Shown in pieces: positions 51,980-59,760 of a stretch of 64,000 nt of DNA. Source of the stretch: Bacteroidota bacterium (GTDB taxonomy: Bacteria > Bacteroidota > Bacteroidia > Chitinophagales > Saprospiraceae); NCBI GenBank assembly GCA_016124585.1, contig WGNL01000006.1, positions 124,001 through 188,000 of the forward strand. Reading direction: 5' to 3'. Both the position numbers and the translations under genes were made by a program. The notes under the pieces were generated by a model. It saw nothing but the letters and a program-made list of their open reading frames with translations. It did not search any database and was not told where the DNA came from. Every line of letters starts with the position of its first letter. Position 1 is the first letter of the stretch.

Positions 51980-52534
51980 ATGATAGCCATGATTCGCCAA
52001 CTTCCTTTCGCAGCCATTGCAGTTGCCATTTTCGCCATTCTCCTGACCGCCTGCCATTCCCCAAAATCCAACGATATTTCATCCAATTCAAATCAATCAA
52101 CGATGGACAGCACCGCAGCAAAAATTGGGCACAACAAGCAACTCGTTCGCCTCTGGCTGGAAGAGGGCTGGAACAAAAACCGCAACGAGGAAGTAGTGGC
52201 GCAGGTTTTTTCCAAGGACTGGGTTACGACAAGTGCCGCCTTGGAAAATCAACCCACTGGGACGGAAGGCGCCATGTATTGGGTGCATGAATTCCGCAAG
52301 GTCTTCGGTGATGTGCATTTCACTATTACCCACCTTGTTGCTGATGAAAACTACGTGACGGCCCGCTTCGAAGCGACAGGTAAAAACATCGGTACTTTCC
52401 TCGGCATTCCGCCGACCAACAAGCAATTTAAGTACAGTGGCATGGTCATTCACCAAGTGACGAATGGCCTGATTTCGAAGACTTGGACGGAATTTGACCT
52501 TTTTGGATTGAAAGCACAATTGGAGGCGAAGTGA
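51980..52534 (+). CDS. SnoaL-like (ester-cyclase-type) lipoprotein
   Basis: 184 residues. Signal peptide with lipobox LTAC (C25). The mature part is an NTF2/SnoaL fold with LVRLWLEEGWNKNRNEEVV, EGAMYWVHEFRKVFGDVHFT and GKNIGTFLGIPPTNKQFKYSG, the usual landmarks of the polyketide-cyclase/ester-cyclase group. Function unknown. An ATG at 51989 is an alternative start. It diverges from the YCII gene around a Crp/Fnr-type site. Confidence 0.88.
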   Translation: MIAMIRQLPFAAIAVAIFAILLTACHSPKSNDISSNSNQSTMDSTAAKIGHNKQLVRLWLEEGWNKNRNEEVVAQVFSKDWVTTSAALENQPTGTEGAMYWVHEFRKVFGDVHFTITHLVADENYVTARFEATGKNIGTFLGIPPTNKQFKYSGMVIHQVTNGLISKTWTEFDLFGLKAQLEAK

Positions 52535-52572
52535 GCGTTTTGACTCACATTTAGAAACCCAGAAAATTGTAA

Positions 52573-52689
52573 AGCAGTTTGGCAAAAGCTAAATCGGCAA
52601 TTCCAGCATTTGTGGAAAAGGGCGAGTTGGTACAGGATACGTCGTATGCTTATTTCAATCGTCAATATGATTTGTCGATTAGAATTTAA
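52573..52689 (+). pseudogene. Possible 3' remnant of a gene
   Basis: An open stretch with no ATG reads AKAKSAIPAFVEKGELVQ then DTSYAYFNRQYDLSIRI and a stop. It has the composition of real protein but no start and no family I recognise. It lies directly after the SnoaL-like gene in AT-rich DNA. It could be the tail of a deleted gene or chance. Confidence 0.3.
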
Positions 52690-52780
52690 TACGAGTTAAT
52701 GGCCCTATAAGATAAGGTGGTGCATGCATTCAAGGCCAATGCTTTACTGCTTCATATCAATCTTATATTTCGTTGAATTT

Positions 52781-53452
52781 TTAAGATTTAAATGCACTTC
52801 CAAAGAAATTAAAGAATTTGTCAAACTCATCGTTATAATTTGGACATTTTGAATTTTGTACGGTGGGGTCAGTGATTAATTTGTCTGCATAATTTCTAAT
52901 ATCTTTTAGTTCATTCCATTTTTCGTCATCTCTAATTCTATCAAAATTTAATAAAACAGTAAAGAAAGAAGCAAATGCGCATTCTACCATTTGAACTTCA
53001 TCCATTCCATTTTTTTGGCTAATTAAATTAAGCTCATATTCAATATCCTTAAGAAGAGAAAAAATCTTGTCTATTGAACTATCCATTAGGGCTTTGTCTT
53101 TGGTGGTATATACCATTCTCATTGTGTCCAGTAAATCTCCACATGATAAAATCAATGACCTATGCTTTGCTCTTTCGAATGCATTTTCAGGTAAAAAACT
53201 GGGCGAAATTGTCTCATCAAAATAGGCATTAATGGGCAGGGAACGAAGTAAAACGCTGGAGTCTTCCATTTTCAAAATAGGCGTATTTCCTTTTGGTGAC
53301 AGTTCGAACAACCATTTCGGAAAATCATAGACAGGAACATAAGTTACTTTAAAATCCATATCTTTTTTAAGCCCTTTTCTTTCCAGAAGAATGACGCTGC
53401 GATGTAGAAATGGACACAGATGATGTGAGATTAATTCGAAATTAGTTTGCAT
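52781..53452 (-). CDS. Glutathione S-transferase-like protein
   Basis: 223 residues. The thioredoxin-like N-terminal domain has the CPFLHR active-site motif (C13), as in omega-class/SspA-like GSTs. SPKGNTPILKMEDSSVLL carries the cis-Pro glutathione-binding turn. The C-terminal domain is helical (about 90-220). Coding sequence is much more AT-rich than the neighbours, suggesting transfer. A TGTGACnnnGTCACA site lies 135 bases upstream. Confidence 0.85.
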   Translation of the reverse strand: MQTNFELISHHLCPFLHRSVILLERKGLKKDMDFKVTYVPVYDFPKWLFELSPKGNTPILKMEDSSVLLRSLPINAYFDETISPSFLPENAFERAKHRSLILSCGDLLDTMRMVYTTKDKALMDSSIDKIFSLLKDIEYELNLISQKNGMDEVQMVECAFASFFTVLLNFDRIRDDEKWNELKDIRNYADKLITDPTVQNSKCPNYNDEFDKFFNFFGSAFKS

Positions 53453-53586
53453 CTTAAATTTATTTTAAAGCTGAATAATGAGGCCCTATATCGATTATCT
53501 AAAATGATTAAATCTTCGATAAAGAGGCCATATTCATTGTTTATGTTATAATGATGCAAAATTGAGTAGCCCAAAAAATAGAGGTA

Positions 53587-53601
53587 TGTGACAAAGTCAC
53601 A
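53587..53601. promoter_or_regulatory. Crp/Fnr-type palindrome 2
   Basis: TGTGACAAAGTCACA, perfect 6-bp arms with a 3-base centre, upstream of the GST-like gene (minus). Confidence 0.65.
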
Positions 53602-53708
53602 CAGGTGAAAATTTTTTATTAATACGCTCAGTGTCAGCTTTGATTTAGCCAAATTGCCAACATTCCCCCATAAAATATTAGTAATTCAAGGATGCTGGAA
53701 GGAGATTT

Positions 53709-54575
53709 TCAAATCCTAAACAACCGCCGCACCTCGTCATTATTCAGCACAGCTTCTACCACTTGTGCCGCTCCCGGTTGTTCCCGATAGGGGTGCGACT
53801 CGAAAACTTCCCCCGCAATCTTGTCAATCAGGTCAAAGCTCTCCTCACATTCATCTTCCACCGCTTCCCGTATGCGACGGGTATAATGAGCATTGAACAG
53901 TAAGTTTTCCGGGTCAACGTAACCCGCTTCCATGAAGGCACGGGTCTTTTTCGGGCAACGGCAAGGGGCGGCGGGATTGACCAGCCCGCATTTTTTGAGC
54001 ATCCAGGAATGGAGGTCGGCACGTGCACGGGTGAGCCGTTGGCGGTAGTTGTCGGGGGAAATTTCCAGCACTTCCGCTGCCGTCCGATGGTTGATTTTGA
54101 AGACTTCGCCCAAAATATACGTGATGCGTTGCTCCCGGTCGAGGCACATCAGCATCCCAGCTGTGCAACTGATTTTCACTTCCTCAAAACTATCGCTCCA
54201 ATCAGCTTGCTCCTGTTCGCTGGGGTCGTGGTCGGGCATGTCGTCGAGCACCTGAAAATAGTCGGAGAAGGTGCCAAACAGCAATTCCATTGGGCGCTTT
54301 TTGGCATTCAAAAAGTGATTGACAGCGATGCGGTAAAGCCAAGTGCGGAACTCGCTCCGTCCTTCAAATTGCGCCAGTCGGGTGATGACTTTCACGAAAA
54401 CTTCCTGCGTCAGGTCGTCCGCATCGGCAGGATTGAAGGCCATTTTCCACGCCACATTGTGCACAAAACTGTAATGGCGCAAGGTCAGTTGCTGCAAGGC
54501 GTCACGCTCGCCGGAAAGGGCGAGCGTGACGAGTTCCATATCAGGAAGGTCGGTCAGGTTTGATTTTAATTTCAT
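53709..54575 (-). CDS. ECF-type RNA polymerase sigma factor with C-terminal extension
   Basis: 288 residues. Sigma region 2 (about 28-100, FNPADADDLTQEVFVKVITR and FRTWLYRIAVNHFLNAKKRP) and region 4 (about 145-190, with ISPDNYRQRLTRARADLHSW). A further 95 residues follow, opening with PCRCPKKTRAF and a helical tail, an extension that could bind metal through the CxC. The in-frame sequence upstream of 54575 belongs to the antisense of the SRPBCC gene and is not coding. It lies 17 bases after that gene, so both are co-transcribed. No anti-sigma factor is adjacent. Confidence 0.92.
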   Translation of the reverse strand: MKLKSNLTDLPDMELVTLALSGERDALQQLTLRHYSFVHNVAWKMAFNPADADDLTQEVFVKVITRLAQFEGRSEFRTWLYRIAVNHFLNAKKRPMELLFGTFSDYFQVLDDMPDHDPSEQEQADWSDSFEEVKISCTAGMLMCLDREQRITYILGEVFKINHRTAAEVLEISPDNYRQRLTRARADLHSWMLKKCGLVNPAAPCRCPKKTRAFMEAGYVDPENLLFNAHYTRRIREAVEDECEESFDLIDKIAGEVFESHPYREQPGAAQVVEAVLNNDEVRRLFRI

Positions 54576-54592
54576 CGAAATGTAGTTGCAAT

Positions 54593-55003
54593 TTACGCCA
54601 TCAATTTCTCCAAATTCAAAAGTTCCTGCGCCAACAGCCCTTTTTGCATTTCCAAAGTTCCCTCCAATTCCTCCAACGGCACTGGCGGCGCAAGTAGCAC
54701 AAAGGAATAGACGACGTGTCGTTCCGGCAAAGCGGTCAGGCGGGAATAGGCTTTTCCTATCGAACCGTCGGGCATGGTCATGTGCCAATCGATGGTGCCG
54801 GTGCTGGCATCGGCGAGGGTATTCAGGCCGATGGGCAGTTGTCCGTTGGGCGTGACGAGGACGGCACTGTGTTCGTCCGCCTCCGTGAAAGCCGCCGTCC
54901 ATTTCGGCAAATTCGATGGATTGGCCAGAAAATCGAAGGCTTTCTGAAAATTACAAGGCAATTCTACGGATTGCACGTCGAAGGTCTTGAATGATTTTTC
55001 CAT
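54593..55003 (-). CDS. SRPBCC family protein
   Basis: 136 residues of the START/Bet v1-like fold. VELPCNFQKAFDFLANPSNL and NLPKWTAAFTEADE begin the ligand-binding barrel, and the C-terminal helix ends LAQELLNLEKLMA. Seventeen bases precede the ECF sigma factor, suggesting one transcript. It might present a ligand that is sensed by that unit; this is inference from order only. Confidence 0.85.
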   Translation of the reverse strand: MEKSFKTFDVQSVELPCNFQKAFDFLANPSNLPKWTAAFTEADEHSAVLVTPNGQLPIGLNTLADASTGTIDWHMTMPDGSIGKAYSRLTALPERHVVYSFVLLAPPVPLEELEGTLEMQKGLLAQELLNLEKLMA

Positions 55004-55155
55004 TGTCAGTCAGTGTTTTAATTGTGAAAACCATTAGACAAGAGGAGGTGGGAAGCTGTGACAAAAGGCAGGAATTTTTAGTCAAATATTAGCATCAAGA
55101 AACTGTGGAAGTGCTTCAACTGTTAATGCTTCGGTTTTTAAAACGTCAAATTTTT

Positions 55156-55785
55156 ATGGAAAAAACTCAACCCTTCCCGCCCATCCTGCGCCACCTTTCC
55201 GAACCGGAGTTGCAAGCGTTGATACAGGAGCATGGCCAAGTTTTGGAAACGGAAAAAGGCGAAACCATCGTGCGGCAAGGGCAGTTTTTGAGTGCATTGC
55301 CCATTGTGTTGAGCGGTTCGGTCCGAGTATTCCAGCAACGGGGCGACCGGGAAATAATGCTCTACTACGTGATGCCGGGGCAGACCTGTATGATGTCGCT
55401 CACCGCTTGTTTTTTCAACAACGAAAGTGCCTCGCAGGCCGTGGCGATGGAGCCGACCCGCATTCTCATGCTGCCCGCCCGTTTCATTGCTGAGTGGCAG
55501 CGGCGCTTTGTTTCCTGGAACAATTTCATCATTGCCACTTTCCGCAAGCGTTACGATGAATTGCTGGACAATTTCGAAGCGGTAGCCTTTGAAACGGTGG
55601 AACAACGGGTGATGCACTACTTGAAACGGCGGCAATCCACCAATCAAAAACCCAAAATCGACCTCTCCCACCAAGCCCTCGCCAACGAACTCGGCACCAC
55701 GAGGGTCGTCATTTCCCGTATCCTCAAGCAATTTGAACAGGAGGGATTGTTGAGGATTTATCGGGGCGGGGTGGAGTTGCGTTAA
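55156..55785 (+). CDS. Crp/Fnr-family regulator C
   Basis: 209 residues. Beta-roll sensor (about 15-120, ETIVRQGQFLSALPIVLSGS and VMPGQTCMMSLTACFFNNE) and an HTH (SHQALANELGTTRVVISRIL). It is a relative of regulator B: both have PGxxC in the sensor and ISR/VSR in the recognition helix, but C lacks the Glu of RE. A TGTGACAAA half-site lies about 100 bases upstream (55056-55064). Start at 55156; an upstream ATG adds 17 residues. Confidence 0.92.
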   Translation: MEKTQPFPPILRHLSEPELQALIQEHGQVLETEKGETIVRQGQFLSALPIVLSGSVRVFQQRGDREIMLYYVMPGQTCMMSLTACFFNNESASQAVAMEPTRILMLPARFIAEWQRRFVSWNNFIIATFRKRYDELLDNFEAVAFETVEQRVMHYLKRRQSTNQKPKIDLSHQALANELGTTRVVISRILKQFEQEGLLRIYRGGVELR

Positions 55786-55873
55786 AAATTTCTTCCCGTG
55801 TATCTTTTGATACCGTCACCCGCCGCACAGTCCGGGCAGTTTTGTGCCATTGTTTCATCAAAAACTAAAAACA

Positions 55874-56371
55874 ATGAGTGTAAAAAACTTCCTTCCGGAA
55901 CTCGACCACGAACAAATCTCGGCCCGCAAACTCCTTGAAAGGGTGCCCGCCGACCAACTCAATTGGCAACCACACCCAAAGGCACTCACGTTGGGGCAAC
56001 TGGCCTTACACGTCGCTACCATCCCGGGTCGCATCGCCCGCTTTGCCGATGATGGCGAGACGGCGGCCAGCATCCTCGTCGGCCATCCGCAGCCAACGAG
56101 CAAGGACGAAATTTTGGCTGGTTTCGAGAAAAGCCCCGCCGATGCCAAATCGGTGCTCGAAGCCGCCGACGGCAACTGGGAAAGCCAAAACTGGTCGCTG
56201 ACTCACGAAGGCGCTACTTTAATGACGATTCCACGGCCGCTGTTCCTGCGCCTTTTTATGCTTAATCATTGGTTCCACCACCGGGGCGAGTTGACGACTT
56301 ACCTTCGGACTTTGGATGTGAAAATCCCGTCGGTGTACGGGCCAAGTGCGGATGAAAATCCGTTCGGGTAG
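55874..56371 (+). CDS. DinB-family protein
   Basis: 165 residues, four-helix bundle. Metal-ligand candidates are His in LGQLALHVATIPGR and NHWFHHRGELTTYLR. LNWQPHPKALTLG is the usual opening turn. DinB-like proteins are thought to be thiol transferases; the substrate is unknown. It follows Crp/Fnr C by 88 bases in the same direction, so it is a plausible target. Confidence 0.92.
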   Translation: MSVKNFLPELDHEQISARKLLERVPADQLNWQPHPKALTLGQLALHVATIPGRIARFADDGETAASILVGHPQPTSKDEILAGFEKSPADAKSVLEAADGNWESQNWSLTHEGATLMTIPRPLFLRLFMLNHWFHHRGELTTYLRTLDVKIPSVYGPSADENPFG

Positions 56372-56376
56372 AAAAA

Positions 56377-56409
56377 TAGGGGTACTATGGAAAACTTTCC
56401 CGTACCCCT
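56377..56409. terminator. Hairpin between convergent DinB and SRPBCC-like genes
   Basis: Arms TAGGGGTAC / GTACCCCTA with a 15-base loop. It lies 6 bases after one stop and 11 before the other. There is no strong T run. Confidence 0.5.
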
Positions 56410-56419
56410 ACTACTTGTT

Positions 56420-57013
56420 TTAAGCTTTTGCCATCGCCTTCACCTTCCTTGGATGCGGCTTGCCGTTTTCCACGTAGTATTTGAATTCCTCACCGATTTG
56501 CCCCGTCAGCTTCGTCATTTTGGAGCGCATCATGGGTTTCATCATGGTGCCCATCAATCCACCTATCTGCATTTCTGCAACCATGGTGAAGCGGGTTTGG
56601 TTGCTGTTAATGGGTGTCAATCGCCAATCATTGGTGGCGTATTTGACCATAGAAGGCATGCCTTCGGCGATTTGGTATTTGAGCATGTGGCTTTCGGGTG
56701 AAAACTCAAGCAACTGTTCTTTCATGCCACCGAGGCTGGTGGAACAACTACGCTCCGAGCAGCTCGCCCCGTTGAAACTACCACCCTTGCCTTCCGAGTG
56801 ACTGACGGCACTGACCCAGCGGTCAACATGGGCGAAATCAACGCCCATCACTTGCCAACATTTGTCAATGCTTGCGTTGACGACAAATTCTTTTTGAATA
56901 ATCATGGTTTTAACTTTTTTAGATGTGAAAGAAAAATGATGGACTGTTGGTTGTTTGAAGGCAAAAAGGGTTAGGCAGGTGGCGATTGCCACCAATAGTC
57001 TGATGCTTTTCAT
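56420..57013 (-). CDS. Exported SRPBCC/polyketide-cyclase-like protein
   Basis: 197 residues with signal peptide MKSIRLLVAIATCLTLFAFK. The SRPBCC fold follows: EFVVNASIDKCWQVMG, DFAHVDRWVSAVSHSEG, RFTMVAEMQIGG. A GASCSERSCS motif with two Cys is unusual. The C-terminus is basic (HPRKVKAMAKA). Periplasmic lipid or ligand binding is likely. AraC B lies upstream on the same strand and may control it. Confidence 0.85.
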   Translation of the reverse strand: MKSIRLLVAIATCLTLFAFKQPTVHHFSFTSKKVKTMIIQKEFVVNASIDKCWQVMGVDFAHVDRWVSAVSHSEGKGGSFNGASCSERSCSTSLGGMKEQLLEFSPESHMLKYQIAEGMPSMVKYATNDWRLTPINSNQTRFTMVAEMQIGGLMGTMMKPMMRSKMTKLTGQIGEEFKYYVENGKPHPRKVKAMAKA

Positions 57014-57077
57014 ATCGAACTTTTTTAGTGAAAAAATCTGCTGCAAAGTTGCAAGCAGTGTGGCAGGCAGGCTTTTT

Positions 57078-57932
57078 CTAATGGCTCAACGGGTTGGCGT
57101 TTTGGCTCAATTTGAACTCTGTTGGTGAAATGCCAAATTGCTTTTTGAAGACCTTGTTGAAATGCGTCACTGTGTCGAAACCACAGTCGTAGGCCACGTC
57201 TGAAATGCGGGCATCGGGCTGCTCAGAAAGTTGCCGGGAGGCTTTTTCAAGCTTGGCTTGCACCATGAATTGGGCGGGACTCTCCCCAAAAACCGTCGAG
57301 AAGCGACGCTTAAAAGTGGCGAGACTCATATTGCAGAGCAAGGCAAGTTCGGGCAGTGAGAGGTTGGCCGTGCTGTTGCGCAGCACCGTTTCACGAAAAT
57401 CGTATTCGTAGGGCTTGAACAGCGAGGCGATGAAGGCGTGGATGCTCGGCACTTGGTCGGTTTTTGCGAGCAAAAGCAGCAATTCCTTCAGTTTCAGCAA
57501 GGCCATTTCCTCGGAACAGGCCGTTGGATTGTCGAGCAGGAAGATAATGCTCTCCATGAAAATACGCAGCATTTCGTCCATCGGGAACGGCGTGGCGTCA
57601 TAGTCGGGTCTGAAATTGGTCAACGACAGCTCGCCCGGAAAGAACGGTTTCACGATGCTGGGGTGGAAATAAGCCGCCACTACTTCCAAGTCGCTATCGC
57701 TGCCCTTCGAGTGCTCTACAAAATAGTTGCCGCACTTGGCCAGCATGCCGTCGCCCTCCTCGAACATGATGACCTTGTCGGGCGTGCGCAGGTTGAAGCA
57801 GCCTTTTTTCAGGAACATAAAACAGGATTCGTCGGCGGAGAAATACTTCAGTTCCCGCTTGAAATCCTTGAAAATCGCCTTCGCAAAAACGATTTTGCCC
57901 TTGTATTGGATAGTTTTGAAATCGTTGACCAT
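57078..57932 (-). CDS. AraC-family regulator B
   Basis: 284 residues. The N-terminal sensor of about 170 residues has no clear cupin motif. C-terminal double HTH (about 185-280): SLPELALLCNMSLATFKRRF and RISDVAYDCGFDTVTHFNKV, ending FKKQFGISPTEF. The start at 57932 is an ATG; the frame continues upstream only via TTG. It reads towards the SRPBCC-like gene at 56420. Confidence 0.92.
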   Translation of the reverse strand: MVNDFKTIQYKGKIVFAKAIFKDFKRELKYFSADESCFMFLKKGCFNLRTPDKVIMFEEGDGMLAKCGNYFVEHSKGSDSDLEVVAAYFHPSIVKPFFPGELSLTNFRPDYDATPFPMDEMLRIFMESIIFLLDNPTACSEEMALLKLKELLLLLAKTDQVPSIHAFIASLFKPYEYDFRETVLRNSTANLSLPELALLCNMSLATFKRRFSTVFGESPAQFMVQAKLEKASRQLSEQPDARISDVAYDCGFDTVTHFNKVFKKQFGISPTEFKLSQNANPLSH

Positions 57933-58075
57933 GTGTGGCAAAGGTAGGTCGAAGCAGGGCAGGGGGCTTGTCTTTTTAGCTCAAAAATTGTGCAAATGGT
58001 TTGATTGAACAAGTCGTCGTTAAATGTTTGCGCCTTTAATTTGTGCTCCCTATTTTCGCACAAAACAACTACCCG

Positions 58076-58427
58076 ATGCTCAAGCCCCTCGCCTTCGTCC
58101 TTGTTTTTTGCTACGCAACGGCTGTCTTCAGTCAATATGTGCCCAACCTGCGTCGAGCTGATATTTCACAGCACTATTTTCAAAAGGAATCTAGATTACT
58201 GAGAAGTATTTTTTGGAAAAAGACTGACTGGTCTATTTTAGACATGGAATGGGAAATTGCTCGTAAAAATATTTTGTTGCATAATAATAACTTTTACCCT
58301 GTAGACAGAATTGGAGGCTCGCCTTATCTTTTTGCCAAGTTTTCTCAATTTATACAAAAAAAAATTTGGTAACCATGTCGAACATTTCAAAATATCAATA
58401 CCTTTCCTGTTTGAACTAAAAACTTAA
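58076..58427 (+). CDS. Small exported protein with a probable frameshift at a 9-A run
   Basis: Signal peptide MLKPLAFVLVFCYATAVFSQ, then a helical region (RRADISQHYFQKESRLLRSI). The uninterrupted frame stops at 58372 (98 residues), just after a run of nine A (58356-58364). If one A is removed, the frame continues FGNHVEHFKISIPFLFELKT to 58427, which looks like real protein. Either a sequencing or assembly error, a mutation, or slippage on the A run is possible. No family is recognised. Confidence 0.55.
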
Positions 58428-58496
58428 AGCCTATAGCGTAGTTCTGTTTACATATTTCAAAAAATCTTTTTAAGAACCACGTAAAAAAATTCAATC

Positions 58497-59483
58497 ATGA
58501 CAAGCAACAATCCTTCCTCACTCAATCAGGGCAAGCCCAATAACAATTTCATTGCCATTGCTGCAGTGATTGGTGTTCTGCTACTTGGCGTAATTGGCTT
58601 TCTGGCATACCAGAACATGCAGAAGAGCCGCCAATTGGAAACTACGATGACCGACCTTGATGAAACGACAAAGCTTAAGGCCGAACTGGAAACGCAGTAC
58701 AATCAAGCTTTGACCGACCTTGAATCGCAGAAGACGACTAACCAAGAATTGAACGCTGTGATAGATCAGCAAAAAGCCGAACTGGAACAGCAGAAAAGCA
58801 AGATTGATGGGTTGCTCAAAAACAAAGGCTCACTTGACAAAGCCCGTGTTGAAATCAACAACCTGAAATCACAGGTAAGCCAGTACCTTGCCCAAATTGA
58901 CAAGTTGAAATCAGAGAACGAGGCACTTGCGGGTGAGAATGCCACTTTGAGTTCAGAAAAGGAACAACTCAGCGCTGACCTTCAAAGCAAGGCAGCTGAA
59001 AACGAAGAACTAAGCAATACAAAAGCTACACTTGTTAGTGAAAAAGAAAAGCTTTCTGCCAAAGTGAATGTCGCTTCCGTCATCAAAATGAAGTCGGTAT
59101 CAGCTGTGGGACAAAAAGTAAAAGGCAGTGGCAAAGTGAAAGACGAAAACTCCGCTAAAAGTGTTGACCAAATCAAGGTTTGTTTCACCACTGTCGAAAA
59201 CGAGGTGACAAAGGCTGGAGCTGAAAAGTTCTACGTTCGCATCATCAATCCACTAGGCGAAACGTTAGCTATCGAGGATATGGGCTCTGGTATGATGACC
59301 AACAAAAAGACCGGTGAAGATGTCAGGTTCACGAAAATGGAAGAAATTGACTATGCCAACAACGAGGCGCAATCCTGTGTAGTTTGGGCACCAAACAATG
59401 CTTCCTTCGTGAAAGGCAATTACCAAATTGAGATTTATAACAAAGGATTTCTTTCAGGTTCAACTAAGTTGACTTTAAAATAA
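58497..59483 (+). CDS. Single-pass membrane coiled-coil protein (paralogue of 13157-14197)
   Basis: 328 residues: short polar N-terminus, one membrane helix (about 20-40, FIAIAAVIGVLLLGVIGFLA), a long Glu/Lys/Gln-rich coiled coil (about 45-185), and a C-terminal beta domain (about 195-328) with IKVCFTTVENEV, YVRIINPLGETLAIED and YQIEIYNKGFLSGS. It is about half identical to the protein at 13157-14197 over the C-terminal domain. Function unknown. A very long terminator follows. Confidence 0.85.
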   Translation: MTSNNPSSLNQGKPNNNFIAIAAVIGVLLLGVIGFLAYQNMQKSRQLETTMTDLDETTKLKAELETQYNQALTDLESQKTTNQELNAVIDQQKAELEQQKSKIDGLLKNKGSLDKARVEINNLKSQVSQYLAQIDKLKSENEALAGENATLSSEKEQLSADLQSKAAENEELSNTKATLVSEKEKLSAKVNVASVIKMKSVSAVGQKVKGSGKVKDENSAKSVDQIKVCFTTVENEVTKAGAEKFYVRIINPLGETLAIEDMGSGMMTNKKTGEDVRFTKMEEIDYANNEAQSCVVWAPNNASFVKGNYQIEIYNKGFLSGSTKLTLK

Positions 59484-59497
59484 TCCTTTCACACAAG

Positions 59498-59550
59498 CAT
59501 TGTCAAAAAAAAAAGGGCCGCCATTTTGGTGGCCCTTTTTTTTGACAATG
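59498..59550. terminator. Very long terminator after the coiled-coil gene
   Basis: Arms of about 24 bp: CATTGTC, an A run, GGGCC(G)CCA on the left and the complement on the right, with a TTT loop. Confidence 0.9.
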
Positions 59551-59760
59551 TATCCATCATCAAGTAATTAATTAGCTAAGAATAAACCGGGCTGAAAAAA
59601 GACAGCCTGATTTTAAAGCACTAACTCTTTCTTATTCAGCTTGTCGCTTTGACGGGTATTTGGCAATCTTATTGACGCACAAGGCATCTTTTTATTGATT
59701 TTTCCAGTAGTCATTTTAGCTTTGTTAAAATAGAAAAGCTGAATTTCCACCGACTGTAAA

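Noticed and set aside
53431-53652. 73-codon minus-strand frame upstream of the GST gene
   Set aside because: It reads through the Crp/Fnr-type palindrome, overlaps the GST start and has no recognisable features.
54576-54902. 109-codon N-terminal extension of the ECF sigma factor
   Set aside because: Its sequence is an out-of-frame reading of the SRPBCC gene; the sigma fold starts at 54575.
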